A stretch of 64,000 nt of DNA. It comes from Pseudomonas vranovensis DSM 16006 (lineage in GTDB: Bacteria; Pseudomonadota; Gammaproteobacteria; Pseudomonadales; Pseudomonadaceae). The notes under the pieces are model-generated. The model was not told where the DNA came from. It saw only the letters and a program-made list of their open reading frames with translations, and made no database searches. Each line of letters starts with the position of its first letter. The first letter of the stretch is position 1. Shown piece after piece: positions 16,328-25,699 of this stretch. The position numbers were made by a program, and so were the translations under genes. The DNA is taken from the NCBI RefSeq assembly GCF_000425805.1, contig NZ_AUED01000022.1, positions 58,230 to 122,229 on the forward strand. Direction: 5' to 3'.

Positions 16328-17473
16328 ATGATCATTTCTGCCTCTACCGACTACCGCGCAGCAGCACAACGCAAGCTGCCGCCGTTCCTGTTCCACTATG
16401 CCGACGGTGGCGCCTACGCCGAATACACGCTGCGCCGCAACGTCGAAGACCTGGCCGGTATCGCCCTGCGCCAGCGGGTGCTGAAGAACATGTCCGAGCT
16501 GAGCCTCGAGACCCGCCTGTTCAATGAAACCTTGAGCATGCCGGTGGCACTGGCCCCGGTAGGCCTGACCGGTATGTACGCGCGGCGCGGCGAAGTGCAG
16601 GCAGCCCGTGCGGCAGCCGCCAAAGGCATTCCGTTCACTATGTCGACCGTGTCGGTGTGCCCGATCGAAGAAGTGGCGCCGGCCATCAACCGCCCCATGT
16701 GGTTCCAGCTCTACGTGCTCAAGGACCGCGGCTTCATGCGCAACGCCCTGGAGCGCGCCAAGGCCGCCGGCGTCACCACCCTGGTGTTCACCGTGGACAT
16801 GCCGGTGCCGGGCGCCCGCTACCGTGATGCCCACTCCGGCATGAGCGGCCCGAAGGCCCCCCTGCGCCGAGTGTGGCAGGCCATGACCCACCCGCAGTGG
16901 GCCCTGGATGTCGGTTTGCTGGGCAAGCCCCACGACTTGGGCAACATCTCCACCTACCGTGGCAGCCCCACCGGCCTTGCCGACTACATCGGCTGGCTGG
17001 GCAACAACTTCGACCCTTCGATTTCCTGGAAAGACCTGGAGTGGATCCGCGAGTTCTGGGATGGCCCGATGGTGATCAAGGGCATTCTCGACCCCGAGGA
17101 CGCCAAGGACGCGGTGAAATTCGGTGCCGACGGCATCGTCGTTTCCAACCATGGTGGCCGTCAGCTTGACGGCGTGCTGTCCAGCGCTCGCGCCCTGCCG
17201 GCGATTGCCGATGCGGTCAAAGGCGACCTGAAGATCCTCGCCGACTCCGGCATTCGCAGCGGCCTGGACGTGGTGCGCATGATCGCCCTGGGCGCCGACA
17301 CCGTGCTGATTGGCCGCGCGTTCCTGTATGCCCTGGCCACCGCAGGCGAAGCCGGGGTGAAGAACCTGCTGGACCTGTTCGAGAAAGAAATGCGCGTAGC
17401 CATGGTGCTCACCGGCGCCAAGTCCATCAGCGAAATCACCCGCGACTCGCTGGTACGCGAACTGGGCGCCTGA
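16328..17473 (+). CDS. lldD: FMN-dependent L-lactate dehydrogenase
   Basis: 381 residues. Membrane-associated flavoenzyme that oxidises L-lactate to pyruvate and feeds electrons to quinone. Alpha-hydroxy-acid oxidase TIM barrel: MIISASTDYRAAAQRKLPPFLFHYADGGA at the N-terminus, the FMN and active-site segment IVVSNHGGRQLDG with the catalytic His, and DSGIRSGLDVVRMIALGADTVLIGRAFLYALA. It lies about 70 bases after lldP in the same operon. Confidence 0.97.
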   Translation: MIISASTDYRAAAQRKLPPFLFHYADGGAYAEYTLRRNVEDLAGIALRQRVLKNMSELSLETRLFNETLSMPVALAPVGLTGMYARRGEVQAARAAAAKGIPFTMSTVSVCPIEEVAPAINRPMWFQLYVLKDRGFMRNALERAKAAGVTTLVFTVDMPVPGARYRDAHSGMSGPKAPLRRVWQAMTHPQWALDVGLLGKPHDLGNISTYRGSPTGLADYIGWLGNNFDPSISWKDLEWIREFWDGPMVIKGILDPEDAKDAVKFGADGIVVSNHGGRQLDGVLSSARALPAIADAVKGDLKILADSGIRSGLDVVRMIALGADTVLIGRAFLYALATAGEAGVKNLLDLFEKEMRVAMVLTGAKSISEITRDSLVRELGA

Positions 17474-17553
17474 TTACCGCGCCCTCACGAATCACCGCCT
17501 GATTGACCGGGGCACGTGGCGCAACAGATGCCACGGCCCCGCGAGGAGTTTGC

Positions 17554-20364
17554 ATGAGTCTGCCCGCCGCGTTCCTCGACACGGTTGAACACCTGATCCC
17601 CCGCGAGCGGCGCTTCGACGACCCGCTCTCGACCCTGGCCTTCGGTACCGATGCCAGCTTCTACCGCCTGATTCCCAAACTCGTGATCCGCGTCGAGAGC
17701 GAAGACGAGGTCGCCACCCTGCTCAAGGCCGCACACGCCCAGCAGGTTGCGGTCACCTTCCGCGCTGCCGGTACCAGTTTGTCTGGCCAGGCCGTGAGCG
17801 ACTCGGTGCTGTTGGTGCTGGGGGACAACTGGAACGGTCGAGAGATACGCGACGGCGGCACCCAGATCCGCCTGCAACCCGGCGTGATCGGTGCCCAAGC
17901 CAACGCCTGGCTTGCCCCCTTCGGCCGCAAGATCGGCCCCGACCCGGCCTCGATCAACGCCTGCAAGATCGGCGGCATCGTTGCCAACAACGCCAGCGGC
18001 ATGTGCTGCGGTACGGCGCAGAACAGTTACCACACCCTCGCCGGCATGCGCCTGCTGCTGGCCGACGGCACCCTGCTCGACAGCGAAAGCCCGGCGAGCA
18101 TTGCCGCCTTCCGTGAACATCACGACGCACTGCTCGCAGGCCTTGGCGAACTGGGTCGGCAGACCCGCGCCAATACCGAACTGGCCGCGAAAATCCGCCA
18201 CAAGTACCGCCTGAAGAACACCACCGGGCTGTCCCTCAATGCGCTCGTCGACTATGACGAGCCGCTGGATATCCTCACCCACCTGATGGTCGGTTCCGAA
18301 GGTACCCTGGGCTTTATCAGCGCGGTCACCTACAACACCGTGCCAGACCACCCGCACAAGGCCAGTGCGCTGATCGTCTTCCCGGACGTCGAGACCTGCT
18401 GCAACGCCGTACCGGTGCTCAAGCAGCAACCGGTGTCGGCGGTAGAACTGCTCGACCGCCGCAGCCTGCGCTCGGTAGAAAACATGAAAGGCATGCCGGA
18501 ATGGGTGAAAAGCCTGTCCGACAGTGCCTGTGCGCTACTGATCGAATCCCGCGCGGCCACCCAGTCGCTGCTGCACGAACAACTGGCGCACATCAGTGCC
18601 TCCATTGCCGGATTCCCAGTAGAAAAGCAGGTCGACTTCAGCGAAGACCCGGTGGTCTACAACCAGCTCTGGCGCATTCGCAAAGACACCTTCCCCGCCG
18701 TCGGTGCCGTGCGCGAGACTGGCACCACGGTGATCATCGAAGACGTCACCTTTCCCGTCGAGAAACTGGCCGAAGGCGTCAATCGCCTGATCGCTCTGTT
18801 CGACAAGCACGGCTACGACGAAGCGATCCTGTTCGGCCATGCCCTGGAGGGCAACCTGCACTTCGTCTTCACCCAGGGCTTCGACTCACCGGAACAAGTG
18901 GCGCGTTACTCCGCCTTCATGGACGACGTGGCACACCTGGTTGCCGTGGAATACGGCGGCTCGCTCAAGGCCGAACATGGCACGGGCCGCAACATGGCCC
19001 CCTTTGTGGAACTGGAATGGGGTCACGACGCCTATCAGCTGATGTGGCAACTCAAGCGCCTGCTCGACCCTGCCGGCATCCTCAATCCCGGGGTGGTGCT
19101 GACGGACGATCCACAGCTGCACCTGAAGAACCTCAAGCCGCTGCCAGCCGCCGACGAGATCGTCGACAAATGCATCGAGTGCGGCTTCTGCGAGCCGGTC
19201 TGCCCGTCCAAGGGACTGACCCTCAGCCCGCGCCAGCGCATCGTCATGTGGCGCGATATCCAGGCGAAAAAGCGCGCCGGCATTGATACCCGCGAGCTGG
19301 AGCGCGACTACCAGTACCAGGGCATCGACACCTGCGCAGCCACCGGCTTGTGCGCCCAGCGCTGCCCGGTGGGCATCAACACCGGCGAACTGGTGAAGAA
19401 GCTGCGCGACCAGGGCGCCGACCACGTGAAAACAGCCGACTGGCTGGCAGACAACTTCCATACCGCACTCAGTGGCGCACGCTTTACCCTGCAAGCGGCC
19501 AATGGCGCGCGCCGATTGCTTGGGGCACCGCGCTTGAGCCGCTTCAGCGCCCACCTGTCGAAACTCAGCCACGGCCGGCTGCCGCAGTGGACACCGGCCA
19601 TGCCGCAACCGCTCAAGGCCATCCAGTTCAACCCGGCGAGCCACGATGCGCGACCACGGGTGGTGTACCTGGCGGCATGCGTTTCGCGGGTGATGGGCCC
19701 AGCTGCGGCCGACCGCGAACAAACGTCATTGCTCGACAAAACCCGCGCCCTGCTGGAAAAGGCCGGTTACCAGGTGGTGTTCCCCGACAACCAGGACAAC
19801 TTGTGCTGCGGCCAGCCCTTCGCCTCCAAGGGCTACGCCGAACAGGCCGAACACAAGCGCCAGGAACTGATCAACGCCCTGCTCCACGCCAGCCGCGGCG
19901 GCCTGGACCCGATCTACTGCGACACCAGCCCCTGCACCCTGCGCCTGGTCCAGGACCTGGCCGAAACCCGCCTGGACCTCTACGACCCGGTGCGCTTCAT
20001 CCGCACCCACCTGCTCGACAAACTGGAGTTCACCCCCCAGGACGAACCGATCGCCGTACACGTGACCTGCAGTACCCAGCACCTGGGTGAAAGCCAGGCG
20101 CTGATCGACGTGGCCCGACTGTGCAGCAAGCAGGTGGTGATTCCCGAGGGCATCCATTGCTGTGGCTTTGCCGGCGACAAGGGCTTCACCACACCGGAGC
20201 TCAACGCCCACTCGCTGCGCAGCCTCAAGGAGGCGGTGCAGTACTGCAGCGAAGGGATATCCACCAGCCGCACCTGCGAGATCGGCCTGTCCAACCATGG
20301 CGGAATTGACTATCACGGCCTGGTCTACCTGGTCGACCGTGTGACTCGGCCCCGAGTAATCTGA
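17554..20364 (+). CDS. dld: FAD/Fe-S D-lactate dehydrogenase (Dld-II type)
   Basis: 936 residues. The N-terminal FAD-binding oxidase domain (VTFRAAGTSLSGQAVSDSVLL, FGRKIGPDPASINACKIGGIVANNASGMCCG) is followed by the flavin-oxidase C domain. Two ferredoxin-like clusters come next (CIECGFCEPVCPSKG, CAATGLCAQRCPVG), then a CCG-type cysteine-rich domain (NLCCGQPF, HCCGFAGDKG). This is the long D-lactate dehydrogenase of pseudomonad lactate operons, oxidising D-lactate to pyruvate. The ATG at 17554 behind GAGGAG is chosen over an earlier frame start. Confidence 0.93.
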   Translation: MSLPAAFLDTVEHLIPRERRFDDPLSTLAFGTDASFYRLIPKLVIRVESEDEVATLLKAAHAQQVAVTFRAAGTSLSGQAVSDSVLLVLGDNWNGREIRDGGTQIRLQPGVIGAQANAWLAPFGRKIGPDPASINACKIGGIVANNASGMCCGTAQNSYHTLAGMRLLLADGTLLDSESPASIAAFREHHDALLAGLGELGRQTRANTELAAKIRHKYRLKNTTGLSLNALVDYDEPLDILTHLMVGSEGTLGFISAVTYNTVPDHPHKASALIVFPDVETCCNAVPVLKQQPVSAVELLDRRSLRSVENMKGMPEWVKSLSDSACALLIESRAATQSLLHEQLAHISASIAGFPVEKQVDFSEDPVVYNQLWRIRKDTFPAVGAVRETGTTVIIEDVTFPVEKLAEGVNRLIALFDKHGYDEAILFGHALEGNLHFVFTQGFDSPEQVARYSAFMDDVAHLVAVEYGGSLKAEHGTGRNMAPFVELEWGHDAYQLMWQLKRLLDPAGILNPGVVLTDDPQLHLKNLKPLPAADEIVDKCIECGFCEPVCPSKGLTLSPRQRIVMWRDIQAKKRAGIDTRELERDYQYQGIDTCAATGLCAQRCPVGINTGELVKKLRDQGADHVKTADWLADNFHTALSGARFTLQAANGARRLLGAPRLSRFSAHLSKLSHGRLPQWTPAMPQPLKAIQFNPASHDARPRVVYLAACVSRVMGPAAADREQTSLLDKTRALLEKAGYQVVFPDNQDNLCCGQPFASKGYAEQAEHKRQELINALLHASRGGLDPIYCDTSPCTLRLVQDLAETRLDLYDPVRFIRTHLLDKLEFTPQDEPIAVHVTCSTQHLGESQALIDVARLCSKQVVIPEGIHCCGFAGDKGFTTPELNAHSLRSLKEAVQYCSEGISTSRTCEIGLSNHGGIDYHGLVYLVDRVTRPRVI

Positions 20365-20629
20365 GCCTGCTACAGGGGGTGACGCACGTACACCCCCGTA
20401 GCCGCTGGCGCCAGCCTACGATCGACCGCGCAAGGGTCGTAACCCAGAAACCCGCGAAGGCATAGATTGCCCTGGCCGTATCGCCAGCAACACCGCGCCA
20501 CACACATGCAAACGGACTTGCACCCGCCACAAGGCCACCAGCCATCACATCCATCTGAACCCCTGCAAACCCGTACAGTCCATCCAGATAAGCGCCTCAT
20601 TCGAGGCCTTACCCGCCAAGGAGACTCAC

Positions 20630-20908
20630 ATGAAGCGTACTGCGATTTCCGGACTGTTCATTGCCGCCGCACTGCTTGCCTCACCTGTGTTCGCGGCCGA
20701 CGACCTGTGCAATGCCAACCTGCAGAAAATCAGCGACAACATGGCTACGGCAGGCGCCACCTCCGAAGGCATGGACGATGCCATCGCCAAACATGTCGAA
20801 GAAGCCAAGAAAGCCCAGGCGGCGGGCAACGACAAGGAATGCATCGCCATCACCAGCAAAGTGGTCGAACGCATGGAAAAAGCGGAAAAAGGTGGCAACG
20901 GCCAGTAA
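20630..20908 (+). CDS. Small periplasmic protein of unknown function
   Basis: 92 residues. A clear Sec signal peptide (MKRTAISGLFIAAALLASPVFA, cleavage after residue 22) leads a mature part of about 70 residues that is helical and lysine/alanine-rich (KISDNMATAG..., AIAKHVEEAKKAQAAGNDKECIAI, ending VERMEKAEKGGNGQ). Two cysteines remain in the mature part and could form a disulfide. AAGGAGACTCAC lies before the ATG. No function is recognised. It lies alone between dld and ssrA. Confidence 0.8.
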   Translation: MKRTAISGLFIAAALLASPVFAADDLCNANLQKISDNMATAGATSEGMDDAIAKHVEEAKKAQAAGNDKECIAITSKVVERMEKAEKGGNGQ

Positions 20909-20958
20909 TGGCGAATCGGGCGACAGGAACCGTAGTCGACGTCGCCCGACCATTGGCG

Positions 20959-20964
20959 TATACT
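20959..20964 (+). promoter_or_regulatory. Probable -10 element of ssrA
   Basis: TATACT 40 bases before the mature tmRNA 5' end, followed by a small inverted repeat (AAGCGT/ACGCTT) that would lie in the precursor leader. The -35 element is not obvious. Confidence 0.4.
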
Positions 20965-21003
20965 CCGACCCAAGCGTTGAAAAACGCTTCTAGAGCTGAA
21001 AAT

Positions 21004-21395
21004 GGGGCCGATTAGGATTCGACGCCGGTAGTGAAACTCTAGGTGCATGCCGAGTTGGTAACAGAACTCGTAAATCCACTGTTGCAACTTTCTATAGTTG
21101 CCAATGACGAAAACTACGAGGGTTACGCTCTCGCTGCGTAAGCAGCTGAGCCCGCTCTCCTGGTAGCTTCGGCTCCAGCAATCACTAGGGGATGCCTGTA
21201 AACCCGAAGTGATTGTCATACAGAACAGGATCGCTGCGTAGTACGTTGTGGACGAAGCAGCTAAAACTTACACAACTCGTCCAAAGCACCCTGCCCGTCG
21301 GGCGGCTGCGGATTAACTCAATAGACACGGCTAAGCATGTAGTACCGAAAGCGGAGCACTGGCGGACGGGGGTTCAAATCCCCCCGGCTCCACCA
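21004..21395 (+). ncRNA. ssrA: Transfer-messenger RNA (tmRNA)
   Basis: 392 nucleotides. The 5' end GGGGCCGATTAGGATTCGAC and the 3' end GGTTCAAATCCCCCCGGCTCCACCA form the tRNA-Ala-like domain. The tag frame starts at the GCC at 21100 and reads ANDENYEGYALAA before TAA (21139-21141). The tag keeps the ANDENY start and the ALAA degron but carries three extra residues compared with E. coli. The 3' end is the integration site of the island that follows. Confidence 0.97.
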
Positions 21396-21397
21396 AA
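21381..21397 (+). other. Left attachment site (attL) at the tmRNA 3' end
   Basis: The last bases of ssrA, CCCCCGGCTCCACCAAA, match CCCCGGCCCACCAA at 36372-36385 with one missing base. An integrase gene starts 187 bases downstream. This fits site-specific insertion into the 3' end of ssrA with the gene end rebuilt. Confidence 0.65.
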
Positions 21398-21402
21398 TGA
21401 TC

Positions 21403-21431
21403 AAAAAAAGACGTCCGCGGACGTCTTTTTT
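21403..21431. terminator. Intrinsic terminator after ssrA
   Basis: The palindrome GACGTCCGCGGACGTC is flanked by A7 on the left and T6 on the right, so it can act in both directions. It starts 8 bases after the CCA end. If the island boundary is right, this terminator was brought by the island. Confidence 0.85.
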
Positions 21432-21507
21432 GTGCCTTAAACCCAGTAAATACGCGGCATCCAGCGCTTTTGTGGTCTTTCAAGAGTTTTTGAGTTCCAG
21501 CCATTCG

Positions 21508-21557
21508 GGTATTCCAGGCGGTATTCCAGCTCACCCGGTGCTAATCTTTGGAATACC
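21508..21557. repeat. Integrase arm-type repeats, left end
   Basis: GGTATTCCAGG (21508-21518) and GGTATTCCAGC (21520-21530) are direct repeats 12 bases apart. GGAATACC (21550-21557) is the inverted core. The exact GGTATTCCAGG recurs at 36300-36310 near the other end of the island. Such repeats flanking an integrase gene look like arm-binding sites. Confidence 0.6.
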
Positions 21558-21581
21558 GAATCAGTGCTTGAGGACAATCTC

Positions 21582-22838
21582 ATGCCTGCTCAAAACCTCC
21601 GCCTCTCCGATCGACAGCTCAAGGGAGTCAAACCCGCGTCCAAGGATTACGTCCTCACGGACGGTGACGGTTTGCAGCTCCGCGTACGCAGCAACGGCTC
21701 GTTGCTGTGGAATTTCAACTACCGCGAACCGGTGACCAAGAAGCGCATCAACATCGGCTTCGGGACCTACCCCGAACTGTCACTGGCGAACGCACGAAAG
21801 AAGGCAGTCGAAGCGCGTGAGCTACTCGCACAGGGCATTGATCCCAAGGTGCAGCGCAACACTTTGAATGAAGCCAAGCGCGCAGAAACGGAACATACCT
21901 TCGAGAACGTGGCCACCGCCTGGTTCGAGCTCAAGAAAGACTCGGTGACCCCGGCCTACGCCGAGGACATCTGGCGGTCGCTCACGCTGCACGTGTTCCC
22001 CGATTTGAAGACGACGCCACTGACGAAGATCACCGCGCCGATGGTGATCGCATTGCTTCGTCCAATCGAAGCGAAAGGCAGCCTGGAGACGGTCAAGCGT
22101 CTCAGCCAGCGACTAAACGAGATCATGACCTACGGCGTAAACTCAGGCCTGATCTTCGCCAACCCGCTCAGCGGCATCAGGGCAGTCTTCAAGAAACCCA
22201 AGAAAGAGAACATGGCTGCGCTTCCGCTCGAAGAGCTCCCCGAGCTCATGCTGGAGATCGCGAACGCCAGCATCAAACGCACCACCCGCTGCCTGATCGA
22301 GTGGCAGTTGCACACGATGACTCGCCCCGCCGAGGCGGCGACCACTCGCTGGGCAGACATCGACTTTGAAAGGCGTGTCTGGACTATCCCACCGGAGCGT
22401 ATGAAGAAGCGCCGTCCACACAGCATCCCGTTGAGTGATCATGCTGTCGCACTATTGGAGTCACTGAAGACTCACAGCGGCCATCGCGAATACGTCTTCC
22501 CGGCCGATAGAAATCCACGCACCCACGCCAATAGCCAGACCGCCAACATGGCATTGAAACGCATGGGCTTTCAGGATCGATTGGTCAGCCACGGTATGCG
22601 CTCGATGGCCAGCACCATCTTGAATGAACATGGCTGGGACCCGGAACTCATTGAGGTCGCACTGGCGCATGTCGACAAGGATGAGGTGCGCAGCGCCTAC
22701 AACCGAGCAGACTACATCGAACGCAGGCGACCGATGATGGCCTGGTGGAGTGAGTACATCCAGAAGGCCGCCACCGGCAGCCTGCTCGCCTCAGCGTACG
22801 GCCAAGTCAGAGACAAGAACGTGGTGCCGATACGCTAG
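21582..22838 (+). CDS. P4-type tyrosine recombinase (island integrase)
   Basis: About 418 residues. The N-terminal DUF4102-type arm-binding domain (LSDRQLKGVKPASKDYVLTDGDGLQLRVRSNGSLLWNFNYREPVTKKRINIGFGTYPELSLANARKKAVEARELLAQGIDPK) is followed by a core-binding domain. The catalytic domain shows the Arg in TMTRPAEAATTRW, HGMRSMASTILNE, and the His/Tyr box VALAHVDKDEVRSAYNRADY. All catalytic residues appear present. The ATG at 21582 is preferred; a GTG six codons earlier is possible. It lies directly after the ssrA 3' end, its likely target. Confidence 0.95.
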   Translation: MPAQNLRLSDRQLKGVKPASKDYVLTDGDGLQLRVRSNGSLLWNFNYREPVTKKRINIGFGTYPELSLANARKKAVEARELLAQGIDPKVQRNTLNEAKRAETEHTFENVATAWFELKKDSVTPAYAEDIWRSLTLHVFPDLKTTPLTKITAPMVIALLRPIEAKGSLETVKRLSQRLNEIMTYGVNSGLIFANPLSGIRAVFKKPKKENMAALPLEELPELMLEIANASIKRTTRCLIEWQLHTMTRPAEAATTRWADIDFERRVWTIPPERMKKRRPHSIPLSDHAVALLESLKTHSGHREYVFPADRNPRTHANSQTANMALKRMGFQDRLVSHGMRSMASTILNEHGWDPELIEVALAHVDKDEVRSAYNRADYIERRRPMMAWWSEYIQKAATGSLLASAYGQVRDKNVVPIR

Positions 22839-23785
22839 CGCTATGCAGGCGCATCAACGGCAGCAACAACAATTGAGCGTTCAAGATTTAGAGAAAGCAG
22901 CCTCGTTTATCCGCATGTCAGCGCGGGTCCATCCAAACAGGGCTGCAAAGCCGCCCTGTTTGGATGGACCTCACTTTGAAGAGCTAACAGCCACGACGTT
23001 GTCCAGGATTTACCACGGAATTCCACCGATGGATAACCGCTTTTCACGTCCTCAAGAGCACTGAATTTCGGCCCTTGACCGGGTTTATCCACAGGCGTAG
23101 AACTGGCCGTGCAAAGGCTGTCGATGACAGCACTCCAGGTGACCCGAGCCTTAAAGGTCACGCCGCTCCCGCGGTGGTTCTCCCCAAGGGCGATTCGCAT
23201 CCGGCAGCTCGCCCGGTCACCTCCCCGGTGATGGATGCTCTTACACATATGGCCCTCGTGGGCCAGATACACCTTACCTCGCTGCCCTGCAGCAAGCTAT
23301 CCGCTTGGCCGACTATTGCGCCAACCTGTGCCCGTCTCTTTCTGTGGAAAGAGACGGGCGCTTCTACCACTGCTGCAGCTCTTATCGCACGTGGCTTTGC
23401 GGCATTCCCCATCGTGACAATCGGCGTGACAAACGCCGATGCCACCAGCGACGGCCATGTAGATGATGGTGCCGCAGACCAGGGAATGGACTGCACCTGA
23501 CTGACAGTCAGGCATGCCCCGGTCATCGCATTGCTGCGTTCACCCGGCTCGGGATCTTCAGGTGCTGGTTTCGTCAGCCAGCACTGCCTGCACCCGCCCA
23601 CCGGTTACGGTGCTCAGGAGGCCAGATCATGAGAGGCCCTTGCTCCCGGTTGTAAGGAGCCGTCAGTCCCGCGTAGTGGACATTCCCCACAGGTCGCAGG
23701 GGCCTTGATCCCTGATAACACTCAGCATTCTTGGCGGGATGACGTGGGGTCGGTTTCAAAGGTTGGCTTCGAGAGGAGTTTGATC
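22839..23785. other. Gene-poor segment between two recombinase genes, with two strong hairpins
   Basis: No convincing gene is seen in about 950 bases; open frames here lack family features and ribosome sites. Two long perfect inverted repeats stand out. One is at 22926-22970 (18-base arms starting GGTCCATCCAAACAGGGC, 9-base loop). The other is at 23329-23358 (GCCCGTCTCTTT / AAAGAGACGGGC, 6-base loop). Neither has a T-tract on the plus strand. The segment may hold remnants of an older element joined to the second recombinase. Confidence 0.5.
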
Positions 23786-24763
23786 ATGGCGTTGGTAGGC
23801 AGACGGGATGGACGGAATTTTGGCTATGGCCGGCAATTGAGTTATGCCGGACCGCAAGCACTGAAAGATCTGTTTGACGGTGGGCATTACGGGACCGTCA
23901 AAGCACATAGTGATCGGTGGCAAGCATTTGTGCGCTGGTGTCGGTCGGAGAATGGGCCGGGTTTTAACGATGCGCGACAAATTGATCGGCAGACCTTGCT
24001 TGACTACGCCGGGCATCTGCGCCTGCAAGTTGACCAAGGTGAGCTCACCATCGCCACCGCGCAAAACCGATTGTCCAGCGTCAACCGGACGATGGCCGCG
24101 CTTCGCGGTGATCACTATGTGAAAGTGCCGAGTCCGAGCAAGGCGTTGGGAACGCAGCGCAGCACCGTGCGCACGACAAATCCTCAGGGCCAAGATCACG
24201 AGCAGATGATACGCATCGTCAACGCGCTCCGCGAAAAGCATCCGCGTGTCGCCGCCATCGCACAATTGGCACGTGCCACTGGCATGCGTCTGCGCGAAGC
24301 GATTCTAGCCAACCTGCAACGTTTGCATCGCGAAGCCGAGCGACTCGGCCGCATCAACATCCAAGACGGCACCAAGGGAGGTCGTTCAGGTGCATATGCG
24401 CCAAGATGGATAACAGCGACTAAGAACGTGCGGGGCGCACTGCTGGCAGCCCGTAACGCCTCGCCCACTGGCAGCAACAACCTGCTCGCCCAAGACGAAA
24501 GCTACAGGACCTTCCTGCAGCAAACTGTGAAACCGACACGCGAGATCCTGCACCTACATGACTTGAAAGGCTTCCACGAATTGCGCGCCGCATACGCCTG
24601 CGAACGTTACAAACAACTTACTGGCTATGCAGCGCCGATCAACGATAGCACCTGCTTTCAGGAAAACCGTGAGCCCGACCTAACAGCACGCCAGCAAATC
24701 AGTCTGTAGCTAGGCCATAACCGCACTGACGTGATCGCAGCCTACATAGGAGGACGGCGATGA
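23786..24763 (+). pseudogene. Integrase-domain recombinase interrupted by an amber codon
   Basis: The frame from the ATG at 23786 (GAGGAG ribosome site) gives 307 residues with a SAM-like N-terminal domain (FGYGRQLSYAGPQALKDLF) and a tyrosine recombinase domain with the catalytic Arg in ATGMRLREAI and HELRAAYACERY. A TAG at 24707-24709 ends it. The same frame continues LGHNRTDVIAAYIGGRR to a TGA at 24761-24763, which is the missing His/Tyr box. A single G-to-T change in a GAG codon would explain the stop. The product lacks its nucleophile, so it should be inactive unless the stop is read through. Confidence 0.82.
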
Positions 24764-25050
24764 CTAAGTCCTTCGACATGAGGCTTTTCCTTGAAGCCGT
24801 ACTCACCGGTTCCCATGCTACGCGCCAGCGCCACATTAGGCAGGCCCAAACAATACAAAAGGCCATTTGGAAGCGCTTCGGTCGAGACAATCCGTGGCGT
24901 TGGCAGCTTAAGCATTTCCGGTGGTTTGAGGAGCAACACCTGAAGTCCCGCAGCCCTGCGACGAGGTACTACTACCAGCTAACCGAGTGGTTGATTATAA
25001 AGCGGCTGGGTAAACCTGGGCTTACACAAGAAAGAAGCAAGAAAAACTGA
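24760..25050 (+). CDS. Small basic protein coupled to the broken recombinase
   Basis: 96 residues, basic and aromatic-rich (MTKSFDMRLFLEAVLTGSHATRQRHIRQAQTI, RFGRDNPWRWQLKHFRWFEE, RYYYQLTEWLIIKRLGK). The ATG overlaps the stop of the read-through recombinase frame (ATGA), and AGGAGG lies 6 bases upstream within that frame. The composition suggests a DNA-binding or recombination accessory protein, but no family is recognised. Its overlap with the original recombinase end supports that they were once translated together. Confidence 0.6.
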   Translation: MTKSFDMRLFLEAVLTGSHATRQRHIRQAQTIQKAIWKRFGRDNPWRWQLKHFRWFEEQHLKSRSPATRYYYQLTEWLIIKRLGKPGLTQERSKKN

Positions 25051-25372
25051 GACCGCGCTGCCGGCAGGTTGCAAGCGGCGACGAGATGGAAAGCGCCTTA
25101 CCAGCGCTAGGCGACACACTGGTGGATCGCATGACGAAGATGTATAGCACCCCCCAGTCACCACGATTTCCACGCTAGTACGGATGGCTATCTCAGCGCG
25201 ACCCCTACTCCATAGAGGCTCTACTGAGAAAAAAGAATTTGACAGCAGAAGCAAACGAGGAGATATTGCTCTCGCCATCTACTCAGTACGTCTTGTACGG
25301 AGAAAAAATGAGGCGCGGCAGGTTGCAGCCTGCCGCTAATGCAATAACTGACTCGTTAGGAGAGCTAGAGCT
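25051..25372. other. Intergenic region before the restriction-modification operon
   Basis: No gene seen in 322 bases. A hairpin GCGGCAGG-ttgcag-CCTGCCGC is at 25315-25336, about 37 bases before the first gene of the operon, and could shape its leader. Base composition is lower in GC than the core genome. Confidence 0.5.
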
Positions 25373-25654
25373 ATGAAACTGTACCAAATTACCTATGACC
25401 TGCGTAAGAAACGTGATTACCAATCCTTGTATGAGCGCATCAAAGCCTACGGCACGTGGTGCCGGCCGCTGGAGTCCGCCTGGATTGTTGCCACGACCCA
25501 AACTGCAGCTCAGGTGAGGGATAACCTTAAAGCAGTAATGGATGCCGATGACGGCTTGCTTGTAACCCGTCTTAAGGGCGACGCAGCATGGTATGGACTG
25601 GCGGCCGAGCAAGCCAAATGGCTGCAGAACCAGTACCAGCGCTGCGAAGTCTGA
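25373..25654 (+). CDS. SinR/Cas2-like small protein heading a type I R-M operon
   Basis: 93 residues with the ferredoxin-like Cas2/VapD layout: a first strand MKLYQITYDLR, a helix (DYQSLYERIKAYGTWCRP), then the strand ESAWIVATTQTAAQVRDNLKAVMDADDGLLVTRLKGDAAWYGL. Some databases call such proteins SinR family. There is no Cas1, CRISPR array or Cas effector nearby, so a role in spacer acquisition is unlikely. It lies 45 bases before the short hsdS in the same direction, so it belongs to the restriction operon; its function there is unknown. Confidence 0.65.
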   Translation: MKLYQITYDLRKKRDYQSLYERIKAYGTWCRPLESAWIVATTQTAAQVRDNLKAVMDADDGLLVTRLKGDAAWYGLAAEQAKWLQNQYQRCEV

Positions 25655-25699
25655 TCACTCTTGTTGCGCCAAGGATGGCGCCTTTTCTCAGAGTTATTT

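Noticed and set aside
25373..25654. Cas2-like protein taken as sign of a CRISPR-Cas locus
   Set aside because: No repeat-spacer array, cas1 or effector gene is visible within the window; the gene belongs to the restriction operon.
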